Counted from the first letter of the stretch, positions 52,038 to 62,426 are shown. The stretch is DNA of 64,000 bases from Marivivens sp. LCG002 (GCF_030264275.1 NZ_CP127165.1:360001-424000); one strand, 5' to 3'. Notes: a model not told the origin generated them from the sequence alone. Translations and numbers: made by a program.

Positions 52038-53315
52038 ATGAGTATGACCACTGCACTTTCCGGTTTGATTGCCGCACAGAACGACATTTCGACCACTTCG
52101 AACAACATCGCGAACGTCGGCACGAACGGTTTTCGAAAAAGCCGCGTCCAGTTTGCGGACGAATTCTACACCACTCCGCTTGGTGCATCGCGCAAAGCCA
52201 TCGGCGGCGGCACGCACGTGCAAAGCGTTTCGGTGCAATTCGGTCAGGGTAACTTCATGGCTTCGGGCAACACGCTCGACCTTGCGATCCAGGGTTCGGG
52301 GTTCTTCTCTGTCGGTGCGACCATGACCGAAGAAGGCCGTGCGGTCGAAGTGGCATATACCCGTTCGGGCGCGTTCAACCTCAACCAAGATGGTCAGATC
52401 CTAGACGGCCTCGGTCGTCCGATGTTGACGTGGCCGGTGGCCGAAGACGGCAGTGCGCTCGAACAGTCGATTGCCGCCGCACGCCCCGTTCACGTGCCGA
52501 CCTCGCGCGGGGTGGTGAAAGCGACCGAGAACATCAATCTCCAGATGCGTCTTCCAAGCGACGACACCATGCTCAACCGTCAGGACGCGGTGCCGCCGAC
52601 CAATGCTTTTGATCCGATGGACCCCACGACCTACACCTTTACGACGACCATTCCGATCACCGATAAAGCGGGCGACTCGATGGAGGCGCAGGCCTATTTC
52701 ATCAAGACGGACAGCCCCGATGCGCTTGATCCCACCAGCACCTTTGAACTTCGTCTCTATGTCGACGGCGTCGAGCAGCCTGCATTCGGTTCGCCGGACT
52801 CCTTGATCAAATTCGATGAATTCGGTCTTGTCACGCCTGCGGATGCGACCTTTAACATGGGCACGCCGCAAGGTAGCTGGAACGTCAGTTTCACAGGCTC
52901 GATGCTCGAGCCCCAGACCGCAGCCGTAAAGAGCGCCAAGCATGACGGCGCAAACTCGTCGGGTCTGAGCAACCTCGAAGTCGACGAGTCGGGCACGATC
53001 TGGGCGAACTACGGGATCGAAGAACGTCTCGCTCTTGGTCGCGTCGCCATCGCGAACTTCGCCAATCCCAACGGACTGCGCCAGCTTGGCAACGCAAGCT
53101 ATGCCGCCACCGCTGAATCAGGCACGCCCAAGATGGCGGCCGCAGGCAAGGCGGGTGTCGGCGTGATCCAGTCGGGTATGCTCGAGCGCTCGAACGTCGA
53201 TCTCACGGACGAGCTTGTCTCGCTCATCTCGGCGCAGCGGAACTATCAGGCCAATGCCAAGGCGATGGAAACCTCATCGTCCTTGATGCAGACCATCCTG
53301 AACATCCGCAGCTAA
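52038..53315 (+). CDS. flgE: Flagellar hook protein FlgE
   Basis: A 425-residue hook subunit of usual length. N-terminal SGLIAAQNDISTTSNNIANV and GTNGFRKSRVQFADEF; central FlgE D2 domain (about 150-320); C-terminal LTDELVSLISAQRNYQANAK. It starts with GGATCGGAG upstream. Confidence 0.94.
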   Translation: MSMTTALSGLIAAQNDISTTSNNIANVGTNGFRKSRVQFADEFYTTPLGASRKAIGGGTHVQSVSVQFGQGNFMASGNTLDLAIQGSGFFSVGATMTEEGRAVEVAYTRSGAFNLNQDGQILDGLGRPMLTWPVAEDGSALEQSIAAARPVHVPTSRGVVKATENINLQMRLPSDDTMLNRQDAVPPTNAFDPMDPTTYTFTTTIPITDKAGDSMEAQAYFIKTDSPDALDPTSTFELRLYVDGVEQPAFGSPDSLIKFDEFGLVTPADATFNMGTPQGSWNVSFTGSMLEPQTAAVKSAKHDGANSSGLSNLEVDESGTIWANYGIEERLALGRVAIANFANPNGLRQLGNASYAATAESGTPKMAAAGKAGVGVIQSGMLERSNVDLTDELVSLISAQRNYQANAKAMETSSSLMQTILNIRS

Positions 53316-53339
53316 GACTAGGCGAGAAGGAGACATCCC

Positions 53340-54095
53340 ATGGACCGCATGATCTATACCGTTCTGAATTCGATGCAGAACTCCCAGACGCTGCGGTCCG
53401 TCTCTGCCCAGAACCTCGCCAACCAGAACGTTCCGGGTTATCGCAAGGACCTTGTGACCGACAGCTCCTCGGCAAAACTGGGTTTTGCCGAAGGGTTCGA
53501 GGCGCGGGCTTTTCAAACCTCTCGCGCAGGCGCGGATTTTTCGCAAGAGGTCGGGTTCATGAACCAGACCGGCGATCCTTTCGACATCTCGATCAGCGAC
53601 AAGGGTTATTTCTTTGTCCAGGAAGGAAACTCGGAGATCGGACTTTCGCGGCGCGGGGACCTGCGCACGGATAAAGACGGTCTCTTGCTGAATGGTGCAG
53701 GTGAGAAAATCCTCAATCAGGCTATGCAGCCGATCACCCTGCCGCCCTATAAACGCTTTACGATCAACGAGGTCGGGGAGATCCTGATCACACCGCTGGA
53801 TGCGCCCGACGGGTTTCAAGAGGTCGTTGCCACAATAGCCACCGTGGTGACGGATCAGCCGCTTGAAAAGGGCTATGACGCCCTGATCCGCCCGATCAAC
53901 GGACCTATGCCGCGGCCCAATCAGCTTGCTTCGGTCCAGCAAGGTGTTCTTGAAGGCTCCAACGTGAACATCACGGAAGAGCTGATTGCGAACATCGATC
54001 TCCAGCGAAACTTCGAACTGAACATGAAGATGGTGTCGACCGCCCAAGAGCTTGATGAAGCGGGCACGCGAATAATGCGGCCTGCCCAGGGCTAA
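53340..54095 (+). CDS. flgF: Flagellar rod protein FlgF
   Basis: A 251-residue rod/hook-family protein with N-terminal SVSAQNLANQNVPGYRKDLV and C-terminal ITEELIANIDLQRNFELNMK. GAAGGAGA lies before the start. It ends the first flagellar transcription unit; a new sigma-54 promoter begins 2 nt later. Confidence 0.93.
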   Translation: MDRMIYTVLNSMQNSQTLRSVSAQNLANQNVPGYRKDLVTDSSSAKLGFAEGFEARAFQTSRAGADFSQEVGFMNQTGDPFDISISDKGYFFVQEGNSEIGLSRRGDLRTDKDGLLLNGAGEKILNQAMQPITLPPYKRFTINEVGEILITPLDAPDGFQEVVATIATVVTDQPLEKGYDALIRPINGPMPRPNQLASVQQGVLEGSNVNITEELIANIDLQRNFELNMKMVSTAQELDEAGTRIMRPAQG

Positions 54096-54096
54096 C

Positions 54097-54111
54097 TGGC
54101 ACGTGGCTTGC
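54097..54111 (+). promoter_or_regulatory. Sigma-54 promoter of flgGHIJKL
   Basis: TGGCAC-GTGGC-TTGC matches the -24/-12 consensus fully (54097-54111) and lies directly after the flgF stop, 42 nt before flgG. It divides the cluster into two transcription units. Confidence 0.8.
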
Positions 54112-54152
54112 AGCATGAGGGGTAAGATGTCCCTCTGAGGAGCAAAGCCGAT

Positions 54153-54941
54153 ATGTCCACCAACGCCATGCACGTCGCCAAGACGGGCCTCAACGCACAG
54201 CAGACCCGACTTCAGGTCATTGCCAACAACCTTGCCAACGTCAACACCAACGGCTTCAAGCGCGACCGTGTTAACTTTGAGACGCTCCTGTATCAGGTGC
54301 AGCGTCCGGGCGGGGATCAAACCTCGGAGACGACCAACCTGACGTCGCCGTTGGCGCTGGGCACGGGTGTGTCGGTCGTGAGCACCGACAAGCTCTATAC
54401 CCAAGGCGCCTTGATGGACACAGGCAACGCTCTTGATATCGGGATCGAGGGGCAGGGGTTCTTGCAGGTTCTGCTCCCCGACGGGCGGATCGGCTATACC
54501 CGTGACGGCGCGCTTTCGATGAACCAAGAAGGCACGCTCACCACATCGAGCGGTTATATCGTCCAACCCGAACTCGCGATCCCCCAAGGAGCGAATTCGA
54601 TTTCGATCTCGGCCGATGGCATCGTCAGTGTCGTGATGCCCGGCGAGACAGAGCCGCAAGAAGTCGGACAGCTCACGCTTGCCAATTTCGCCAACCCGCG
54701 CGGTCTTGAACCCATCGGTGAAAACTTCCTCGTCGAAACGATTGCTTCCGGCCCCGCCATCGTCTCCGCCCCGCTTGCCGATGGCGCAGGCGAGCTGCGG
54801 CAGGGCATGCTCGAAGGGTCCAACGTCAACGTCGTGCAAGAGCTTGTCGATATGATCGAGACCCAGCGGGCCTACGAGATCAATTCCAAGTCCATCTCCG
54901 CTTCCGACGAGATGCTCCAATACATGTCCAACAAGCTTTGA
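54153..54941 (+). CDS. flgG: Flagellar distal rod protein FlgG
   Basis: A 262-residue distal rod protein, the usual length: TGLNAQQTRLQVIANNLANV, NTNGFKRDRVNFETLLYQV, and C-terminal VVQELVDMIETQRAYEINSK. It is first behind the second sigma-54 promoter. In many alphaproteobacteria flgA follows flgG; here flgH does. Confidence 0.95.
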   Translation: MSTNAMHVAKTGLNAQQTRLQVIANNLANVNTNGFKRDRVNFETLLYQVQRPGGDQTSETTNLTSPLALGTGVSVVSTDKLYTQGALMDTGNALDIGIEGQGFLQVLLPDGRIGYTRDGALSMNQEGTLTTSSGYIVQPELAIPQGANSISISADGIVSVVMPGETEPQEVGQLTLANFANPRGLEPIGENFLVETIASGPAIVSAPLADGAGELRQGMLEGSNVNVVQELVDMIETQRAYEINSKSISASDEMLQYMSNKL

Positions 54942-54949
54942 TCGGTAAA

Positions 54950-55609
54950 ATGATGCGCCTCTTCTCTGCCCTTGCTCTTGTGTCTCTTGCGGCCTGTTCG
55001 ACCTATACGCAGGAAAAAGAGTCCCTGAATTATCAGCCCGTTTTCCCCGCTGACCAGCACTATGCGGCCTTTTCCGAGCCGACGGGCGGCATTTATGCCA
55101 ACGGGGCTCCGGGTCTGTTCGTGATGGACCGCCGCGCCGGCAAAGTCGGTGATGTGCTCACCGTCGAACTCAACGAGCGCTTTACCGCCTCCAAGACCCA
55201 ATCGGCAGGCGGAAGCCGTTCGGGCGACTTCGAGATCGATCTTCCCAATGCGCTTTCCGCAAACGTTGATGGTGCCGATTTCACCTCAGGCACCTCGCAA
55301 AGTTTTTCGGGCAACGGCTCGGCCTCGCAGTCCAATTCGCTGCGCGGCAAATTCACCGTTCAGGTCGTGCGTATCCTTCCCGGCGGATTGCTCGAGATCA
55401 TGGGGGAAAAGCGGATGACGCTGAACCTTGGTCACGAATACATTCGCCTGACGGGTATGGTGCGCCCCGAAGATATTTCCTCCGATAACATCGTCGCTTC
55501 GGACCGCATCGCCAATGCACGCATCGAATATGTCGGCGCAGGCGATACTGCGGATACGGCCCGCCAAGGCTGGCTTCGTCGCGGCATGAACGCAGTGAGC
55601 CCGCTCTGA
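54950..55609 (+). CDS. flgH: Flagellar L-ring lipoprotein FlgH
   Basis: A 219-residue L-ring protein. The lipobox LVSLAAC (Cys about residue 17) marks an outer-membrane lipoprotein, followed by [20 protein letters not shown]. Three starts are possible: TTG 54938 overlapping the flgG stop, ATG 54950 and ATG 54953; 54950 gives a normal-length lipoprotein signal, and no strong ribosome site decides among them. The stop overlaps the flgI ATG by one base. Confidence 0.92.
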   Translation: MMRLFSALALVSLAACSTYTQEKESLNYQPVFPADQHYAAFSEPTGGIYANGAPGLFVMDRRAGKVGDVLTVELNERFTASKTQSAGGSRSGDFEIDLPNALSANVDGADFTSGTSQSFSGNGSASQSNSLRGKFTVQVVRILPGGLLEIMGEKRMTLNLGHEYIRLTGMVRPEDISSDNIVASDRIANARIEYVGAGDTADTARQGWLRRGMNAVSPL

Positions 55610-56730
55610 TGATCCGCCGTTCCCTTTTCCTCGCTTTTTGTGCTCTGTGGCTTGCTTCGGTGGCTCAGGCGGACCGTCTCAAGGACATGACATCGATTGC
55701 CGGTGTCCGCTCTAACCCGCTTGTCGGGTATGGGGTCGTCGTCGGTCTTTCGGGAACGGGGGATGGCAATTCGGGTCTGACGCTGCAATCCATGCAATCC
55801 ATGCTCTCGCGCATGGGGCTCACCGTCGATGTGGGCGATATCAATGCCAAGAACGCAGCGGCCGTCATGGTCACTGCCGATATGCAACCCTTTCTAAAGG
55901 TCGGGCAAGAGATCGACGTCACCGTTTCGACCGTAGGTCAGGCCAAGTCGCTTCAGGGTGGCACCCTTTTGATGACGCCTCTCATGGGCGCGGATGGCGA
56001 GATTTACGCCATTGCCCAAGGCAATCTCATCGTCGGCGGTATGGGCGTCGAAGGCGCTGATGGATCCTCGATCACCGTCAATATTCCCACTGTGGGCCGC
56101 GTTCCGAATGGGGCTACGATCGAACAAATGGTTGAAAGCCCGTTCCAGGAAAGCGACCATCTGATGCTCAACCTGAACCGCGGTGATTTCTCGACCGCCG
56201 CAAGCGTTGCCCGCGCGATCAACGACGTCTTCGGCCCCGAAGTCGCTCTTGCGCTCGACGGCACGTCGATCCGCGTTCGGGCGCCGTTCGATGCGGATCA
56301 GCGTGTTACCTTCATGGGGCTACTTGAAAACATCGAAGTGACCCCTGATCGTCCCTCTGCCCGCGTAGTCGTAAACTCTCGCACGGGAACCGTTGTCATC
56401 GGCGGTGAAGTTCTCGTCTCGCCAGCCGCCGTCACGCACGGCGGACTGACCGTCCGCGTGAACGAAGATTTCAACGTCGACCAAGGCGCCGCTGTTGTCA
56501 CAGGTAACGGGGCGACTGTCGTGGCTCCGACCGATCCGACCGTTACCCCCGACTCCGGTATCGCCGTGGATCAGCAAGAAGCCCGCGCGTTTCTCTTTGA
56601 TCCGGGCGTGTCGCTTTCTTCTTTGGTCGACGCGATCAACGCGGTCGGTGCCAGTCCGGGCGATCTCGTCGCTATCCTCGAAGCGCTCCGCGAGGCGGGT
56701 GCGCTGCGGGCGGAACTTGTCGTGATCTGA
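55609..56730 (+). CDS. flgI: Flagellar P-ring protein FlgI
   Basis: A 373-residue periplasmic P-ring protein with a signal peptide ([20 protein letters not shown], cut after QA) and the family segments [20 protein letters not shown] and [16 protein letters not shown]. Its chaperone FlgA is not encoded anywhere in the window, so it must be supplied from another locus. Confidence 0.95.
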   Translation: MIRRSLFLAFCALWLASVAQADRLKDMTSIAGVRSNPLVGYGVVVGLSGTGDGNSGLTLQSMQSMLSRMGLTVDVGDINAKNAAAVMVTADMQPFLKVGQEIDVTVSTVGQAKSLQGGTLLMTPLMGADGEIYAIAQGNLIVGGMGVEGADGSSITVNIPTVGRVPNGATIEQMVESPFQESDHLMLNLNRGDFSTAASVARAINDVFGPEVALALDGTSIRVRAPFDADQRVTFMGLLENIEVTPDRPSARVVVNSRTGTVVIGGEVLVSPAAVTHGGLTVRVNEDFNVDQGAAVVTGNGATVVAPTDPTVTPDSGIAVDQQEARAFLFDPGVSLSSLVDAINAVGASPGDLVAILEALREAGALRAELVVI

Positions 56731-56738
56731 GGTGAAGC

Positions 56739-57044
56739 ATGGATATCAACGCGCTCCAGAACGGCCCCATTTCCTTTGCGCCGAACCAATCTGCCCAAGG
56801 ACGGGAGGAGGACCTTCGCAAAGCAGCCGAGGGGTTCGAGGAATTTTTCCTGCGGATCATGCTCAAGAGCGCCCGCTCTACAGGCGTCGAGGACAAGCTG
56901 ACGGGGTCGAGCGCTGTGAAATCCACACAGGATCTTTTCGATGCCGAGATTGCGCGCGTTTCGTCGGGGCGCACGGGGTTCGGTATTGCCGATGCCGTCG
57001 TGCGCCAATTTTCGGGTCATTTGACCTATAAGGGGATGAAATAA
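56739..57044 (+). CDS. flgJ: FlgJ, rod-cap domain only
   Basis: A 101-residue protein corresponding to the N-terminal rod-binding/capping domain of FlgJ (LRKAAEGFEEFFLRIMLKSA, about 27-46). The C-terminal glucosaminidase domain of enterobacterial FlgJ is absent. The peptidoglycan-cutting job is probably done by the lytic transglycosylase encoded at 62453-63241, as in R. sphaeroides, where SltF works with FlgJ. The stop overlaps the flgK start (TAATG). Confidence 0.9.
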   Translation: MDINALQNGPISFAPNQSAQGREEDLRKAAEGFEEFFLRIMLKSARSTGVEDKLTGSSAVKSTQDLFDAEIARVSSGRTGFGIADAVVRQFSGHLTYKGMK

Positions 57045-60000
57045 TGCCCAGCCTGATCGACATTGCGTCAACAGCGCTCAACACCTATCGCACCGCACTT
57101 ACCATCACAGGCGAGAACATCGCCAATGTGAGCACCGAAGGTTTTCGTCGTCGCGATGTGCTGACCAATTCGGTCGTGGGTGGGCAAATGACACCGACGA
57201 GCGCGAATTCGGGCGGTCAGGGTGTGATCGTCGAAGATGTGCGCCGTGCCTTTGACGCGTTTCTTGCGGGGCAAGTCTATTCCACCAACTCCGCCGTCGG
57301 TGCCGCAACCACCCAAACCGAAATCGCGACCGCGATCGAGGATGCCTTTCTTCCCGGAAGTGGCGGGATCGCGGGGGCGATGGATGATTTTTTCGATTCC
57401 TTCGGACGTTTGGCCGCTGCACCCTCCGATATGGCGCTGCGCACAGTCGCGCTTGAGAACTCGCGCTCGCTGGCCAATGCAATCAGCGATGTCGCCCAAG
57501 GGCTTATCAGTCTGCGTGCCAATGTGGTCGCGCAAGCCAATATCGTCGCGGGCGAAGTCAATATCGCGCTGCGCGATCTTGCCGATATCCAGGAGCGCAT
57601 GGCATCGGGCGTGCAGGACCGCTACGGCGGCAATAACGCCATTTTCGACCAGCGCGACCGACAGATCGACACGATCTCCGAGAACCTCGGGATCAATGTG
57701 GAATATGATCCGTTCGAGCGCGCCATCGTGCGGCTTGGCGATCACAAGGGCGGTCCGACGCTGCTCGATATCGACTCCGAAGCGCAGATCTCGGTCAAGG
57801 CCGATACTGTGATGCAACTTGTCATCACCAAGGACGGCACCCAGAAAACCACATCAATGCTCACAGGGGGGACCCTGACGGGCTATGCGCGGGCGCTCAG
57901 CGCCGTTGATGACGCCATTTCCCAGCTTGATGCTTTTGCGCGGCGGATCACGGGCGATGTGAACGCGGTGCATGTCGACGGGCTCGATTTCGATGGGCTT
58001 CAGGGCGGGGACGTCTTTTCCCTTAGTGGCTGGATGGTGAAAGCCTCGGCGCTCAATCAGGGGAGCGTGTTTGCCGATATTTCCGTCACGGACCCCGTGG
58101 CTGCGCAATCCCTTAGCGGGACCGAGATCGTTTATGATCTGGGAACCAAGGAATGGATCGCCTCGGATCCGATCGGGACCGAGCTGGCGCGTGGTGGTTC
58201 GATCCTTTCGCTCAACGGTTTGACTCTCTCGCTTTCGGGGAACTTCAAGAACGGGGATCGTTTGTCTCTGGTCGAAACCTCGGGGCGCGCGATCGACATG
58301 CGCCTCAATCTGACTGATCCGCGCCAGATTGCGGCGGCCTCTGCTTTTGTTGTTGCGCCTGCGCCGACGAACAAAGGCACGGCGGAAATGTCGATGACCA
58401 GCGTGCCGATCAATCCCCCATCGGTGCCCTTGCTGTCCGATCTCTTGCCGATTTCGGGAAGCGGCGCGGACGCGACAACATTTTTGCAAAGCGGGGCGGT
58501 CGGCTATATTCCCGCAGGAACCTCGCAGGTCGAGCTTGCAAGCCTTGGGCGCCAGTCCGCCGCCGACTTTGCGCTTGCGGATGCTCAGGTCGGTGCTGCA
58601 AGCGCCGTCACGCTTACTCTGGACGGCACGGCCTATAGCTTTCCCACGCTTGCTTCCGGTGCTGCGACCGTTTCGGATCTTGCGGCGTTCTTGAATTCCG
58701 ACGCGGCCGTTGCGGTCACGGGGGAAACCTTTGCCGAACTTGGCCTCTTTGCATCTGGCTCCGATGGGGCTCTAAGCATTGCCTCGGGAAGCGGCACATT
58801 GACGGCGGGCTCTGTTGTGGGTGTTGGAGCCTCGGCGGCTATCACCACGGCATCGGCTGCAGGTGCGACCATATCGGTTTTCACACGCAACGGGGTGCAG
58901 GTGAGCGGGCCGAAACTCGATCAAGCTGCGGCTGCGCAACTCTTGACCAAGGCGAACGGTTTTTTTGAAGGCGCGCGCTATGTCGCGGATTTCATCGACG
59001 TGAACGGCGGCCAAGGCTATCGCGGTATGACGGTGGAAACCTCGAACGCTCTGGGCCAACATGCTTTGACAAGCGGGCTCGATGCGCCTTTGACATGGGT
59101 GAGCGGGCAGGTCCCACCGAAATTTCCCGCCCATAGCCTCACCGTCACGGAAAGCACGGGCGACGTCACCACAATGACCGTTCCTGCAGGTGCAAGCGCC
59201 GCCGAGGTCGCGGCCACCGCGAACGCGAGCCTTGAAGGCGTGAGCGTCATGGCAAGCACGCACGGTATTTTTCAGGTCAGCGGTGACGGCGCGGTCAGTT
59301 TCCACCTCGAAGGCGCGAACATCGGTCCTGTCGCTTTTTCTGCGACGGTGACGGGCGGACGGCTTGATGATGTTGCTGCTGCGATCAACGCAAAGACGGG
59401 CGCGACAGGCATCTCGGCAAGCGTTTCTCCCGATGGCGGGCGGCTTCTTTTCGGCAATGCTGACGGCGAAACGATCACCCTCACGAATTTCCGCCATTCT
59501 GCTGCGGGGACGGCCTCTGTCGCCCAATCCGACGCGCAGGGCGTCGCGCAATCTGGTGCTGTGACCTTGGGGGCGGGTGTTGATGCGGTTTCTTTGCGCG
59601 GCAGTCTCGCGTTCGCCGCAACGGATGCCCTGACCCTCCGGATCGACGGCGTGACCACTTCCTCGGGCGTTTCACCCTTTGTGGGTGGATTGGTCGAGCG
59701 GAGGACAGGGGCGGGCGGCGCGAGTCAGACGCTGCGGTTCGATTTTGCCTCTGGCCTTGATGCAGGAGCGGCAAGTGTTGACGGTCTGACGGCTCAGGCC
59801 GCTTCGGGGCGCTATACGATCAATGCCTTGGGCCAAAGCTTTGTCTATGACGCCGCTTTTGACGGAGCACAAAGCGCGGAAGATATCGCAAAGGGCGTCG
59901 CTCTCGCGCTTCGGGAGCGGGCGCCGACGCCCTCGCTGATCGGTGGGGTTGTCCCGCTTCCTGCGGACGGATCGGAAACGGCTGTCCTCTTGGGGGGTGA

Positions 60001-61153
60001 TGTTTATACGCTGCGTATGGTTGCGGGTGAGGTCGAGGTCACAGGACCTGAACAGGGCCGTTTGACCGTCGCATTCGACGGCAGTGGACGGCTTGAACTT
60101 TCGGCAAACGGCGGCACGCTTGATGGCGCGGGTCTTCGGGTGGTGAACGGAACGGCAGGGCTTGCCGCGTTCGGTCTGGGTCCCACATCGGGCGCGCATT
60201 CTTCGCTGACAGGCGCGGTTCTCGACCCTGCGGGGCTTCCTGCCACGTTGCGTCTCGAAATCGACGGCACAAACTTTGATGTTCCGATTTCTGCGGGCGG
60301 TGCATCGCTCCCAGTCGGGTTTCCCGGGACGGCGAGCCTCTCGCCCGAGGGCGCAGTGGTCTTTGATTTCGTCGGCACACCGAATGTGCGTATTCCCTCG
60401 CAAGCCTCGGGCTGGGCGACGGGCTTCTCGGGCCTTGGGGCCAAGGTGTCGGTTGCGGGATCAGAGGTCACTTTGACCTCGCTCGATGGCGCGGTCATCG
60501 ACCTTTCTCTTTCTGTCGAAACGTTGGCGTCCGAGCGGTTGACGCTCTCGGATTTGCCCGCCGAGGACCTTATCGTCGTGCTCGGCGGCACCGATCCTCT
60601 TCGGCTCTCGGGTTCGATCACGGGCGGAGCGCCGGTCGCAGATCAGGCAGGCGTCACCTTGACCGTTACCGATGCCGCCAATCGGCTTGTCGATCTGCGT
60701 GATGCAGTAACGGGCGATCTTATTGCCCGTCAGGTTCTCGATACCAATATGACCGCGCGGATCAACGGTGTCGAAATAACGGTGCGCGGCGGCGTGGTGA
60801 CGGGTGATAGTTTCAGCATGCGGCCCAATACGAACGGTCGATTGGACGGGCGTAGTCTCGAGGCCATCGAAGCGCTGCGCAACGCCAACCCGATGGAGGG
60901 CCGCGGGGGCTTTGCCGAAATTCTCGCCGCGCTTCAGGCGGAAAAGGGCGCGCAGGTCGCATCGTCCAAAACCAGGCTTGAGGCCGCCGCAGCGATGCAG
61001 GACAGCGCCATTCGCATTTATTCGTCCAAGGGCGCGGTTGATCTCGACACCGAAGCCGCGCGGATGGTGGAACAACAACAGGCTTATCAGGCCTCGGCGC
61101 AGATCATGACGATGGCGCGCGAACTCTTCGATACTTTGATCAACTCGATGTGA
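57044..61153 (+). CDS. flgK: Hook-associated protein FlgK, giant form
   Basis: A 1369-residue HAP1; typical FlgK has about 450-650. The ends are canonical: STALNTYRTALTITGENIAN (about 9-28) at the N-terminus and MVEQQQAYQASAQIMTMARE near the C-terminus. Roughly residues 460-1200 are extra: beta-rich, Ala/Gly/Thr/Ser-rich modules with recurring LTLDGT/LRIDGV/LEIDGT strands and at least one flagellin hook-IN-like motif (VAAAINAKTGATGISASVS, near residue 775). They would form large outward domains at the hook-filament junction. The reading frame is intact throughout. I recall long FlgK also in the R. sphaeroides fla1 system. Confidence 0.9.
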   Translation: MPSLIDIASTALNTYRTALTITGENIANVSTEGFRRRDVLTNSVVGGQMTPTSANSGGQGVIVEDVRRAFDAFLAGQVYSTNSAVGAATTQTEIATAIEDAFLPGSGGIAGAMDDFFDSFGRLAAAPSDMALRTVALENSRSLANAISDVAQGLISLRANVVAQANIVAGEVNIALRDLADIQERMASGVQDRYGGNNAIFDQRDRQIDTISENLGINVEYDPFERAIVRLGDHKGGPTLLDIDSEAQISVKADTVMQLVITKDGTQKTTSMLTGGTLTGYARALSAVDDAISQLDAFARRITGDVNAVHVDGLDFDGLQGGDVFSLSGWMVKASALNQGSVFADISVTDPVAAQSLSGTEIVYDLGTKEWIASDPIGTELARGGSILSLNGLTLSLSGNFKNGDRLSLVETSGRAIDMRLNLTDPRQIAAASAFVVAPAPTNKGTAEMSMTSVPINPPSVPLLSDLLPISGSGADATTFLQSGAVGYIPAGTSQVELASLGRQSAADFALADAQVGAASAVTLTLDGTAYSFPTLASGAATVSDLAAFLNSDAAVAVTGETFAELGLFASGSDGALSIASGSGTLTAGSVVGVGASAAITTASAAGATISVFTRNGVQVSGPKLDQAAAAQLLTKANGFFEGARYVADFIDVNGGQGYRGMTVETSNALGQHALTSGLDAPLTWVSGQVPPKFPAHSLTVTESTGDVTTMTVPAGASAAEVAATANASLEGVSVMASTHGIFQVSGDGAVSFHLEGANIGPVAFSATVTGGRLDDVAAAINAKTGATGISASVSPDGGRLLFGNADGETITLTNFRHSAAGTASVAQSDAQGVAQSGAVTLGAGVDAVSLRGSLAFAATDALTLRIDGVTTSSGVSPFVGGLVERRTGAGGASQTLRFDFASGLDAGAASVDGLTAQAASGRYTINALGQSFVYDAAFDGAQSAEDIAKGVALALRERAPTPSLIGGVVPLPADGSETAVLLGGDVYTLRMVAGEVEVTGPEQGRLTVAFDGSGRLELSANGGTLDGAGLRVVNGTAGLAAFGLGPTSGAHSSLTGAVLDPAGLPATLRLEIDGTNFDVPISAGGASLPVGFPGTASLSPEGAVVFDFVGTPNVRIPSQASGWATGFSGLGAKVSVAGSEVTLTSLDGAVIDLSLSVETLASERLTLSDLPAEDLIVVLGGTDPLRLSGSITGGAPVADQAGVTLTVTDAANRLVDLRDAVTGDLIARQVLDTNMTARINGVEITVRGGVVTGDSFSMRPNTNGRLDGRSLEAIEALRNANPMEGRGGFAEILAALQAEKGAQVASSKTRLEAAAAMQDSAIRIYSSKGAVDLDTEAARMVEQQQAYQASAQIMTMARELFDTLINSM

Positions 61154-61160
61154 GGCAAGG

Positions 61161-62423
61161 ATGACCATCGGAACCGCTTACTTCACTGACCTCGCGAACA
61201 AGAGCTTTGGCAAAATCCAGTCAAAGATCGCCGATCTTCAGTCGCAGATTTCATCGGGCAAGAATGACCCGAGACCTTCGGTAAACACGCTGCGGGCGTC
61301 GCAGCTTTCGGCGCTTTCCGAACAGCGGGCGGCGCTTACCCAGTATACTACGAACGCCAATGACGCCGGAGCAAGGCTTGCTCTGGTCGACCGTGCCATC
61401 GGCGATGCCGCCACAATCGCGCGTCAGGTTCAGGACCTTGCGCTTCAAGGCGCGAGCGATACGCTTCCGCCCGAGGCCCGCGAGGGTTTGCGCGTCCAAA
61501 TCCTCGAGCTCAAATCCGCGATGATGGAAGTCGCAAACCGAACCGATCCGATGGGCCAGCCCTTGTTCGGCGGGTATTCCCCTTCGCCCGCATTCCGCGA
61601 GGGTGCAGACGGGGTCGAGTTCAACGGCGATTTGGGTAAACCCGCGTTGCGTGTGTCCGAAACCATGTCGGTCGAGACCTCTCTCAACGGGGCGGAAGTG
61701 TTTATGTCTCTGCCTGCAGGGAGCGGGTTGCGCGGCGTTTTTGCGGTGATGGACGATTTGGCCGCTTCTTTTACCAATCCTTTGGGCGCGGCTGGCACGC
61801 GGATCGAGGCCGAAGATCGTGCCCAGCTGACCATTCTCGGAGATCGCCGCTCGCAAGAGGTTTCTTTTGTGCTCAGTGGTCCTCGCGGCTCTATCGAGGT
61901 CAAAGAGACCTTTATCGAAGGCCTTCCGCAGCCGTTTGTCGATGCGATCAACGCGGCAAGCGACGATACGGGTGTAACGGCGCAACTCAGCCCCGACGGC
62001 AACTCGATCCTTTTGGCGACCGAGGGCACGATCACCGTCGACAAGCTGACCAACGAGCGCAGTGGCCGCGGGCTTGCCGCCCAGTTCGTCGCACTGGATG
62101 ATCTTGGTAATGCCAAGACCGTTCCACAGGGACTGCGTGCCGAAGAAATGTCCAAGGCCAAAGTTCTCGACCGCGCGCAGGCGATGATCGACCACTTTGC
62201 CGAAGGGCGCGCCAAAGTCGGTGCCTTGGGTGCGACCATAGATGCACACAAAGAAGCCCTGAGCGCGCGGGATATCCAGATTCAACAGGCCGTCTCTGGG
62301 CTTGAAGATCTTGATCTGGCGGCGGCGGTGACAAAGCTCCAACAGCTGATGTTGACGCAGCAAGCCTCGCAGCAAACTTATGTCCAGATCACGCGAACTT
62401 CATTGTTCGATTATCTGCGCTGA
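61161..62423 (+). CDS. flgL: Hook-associated protein FlgL
   Basis: A 420-residue flagellin-like junction protein, longer than E. coli FlgL (317). N-terminal helix LANKSFGKIQSKIADLQSQI and C-terminal AVTKLQQLMLTQQASQQTYV are flagellin D0/D1-like. It starts 7 nt after flgK and ends the second flagellar unit; a further sigma-54 motif follows 3 nt after its stop. Confidence 0.92.
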   Translation: MTIGTAYFTDLANKSFGKIQSKIADLQSQISSGKNDPRPSVNTLRASQLSALSEQRAALTQYTTNANDAGARLALVDRAIGDAATIARQVQDLALQGASDTLPPEAREGLRVQILELKSAMMEVANRTDPMGQPLFGGYSPSPAFREGADGVEFNGDLGKPALRVSETMSVETSLNGAEVFMSLPAGSGLRGVFAVMDDLAASFTNPLGAAGTRIEAEDRAQLTILGDRRSQEVSFVLSGPRGSIEVKETFIEGLPQPFVDAINAASDDTGVTAQLSPDGNSILLATEGTITVDKLTNERSGRGLAAQFVALDDLGNAKTVPQGLRAEEMSKAKVLDRAQAMIDHFAEGRAKVGALGATIDAHKEALSARDIQIQQAVSGLEDLDLAAAVTKLQQLMLTQQASQQTYVQITRTSLFDYLR

Positions 62424-62426
62424 GGT

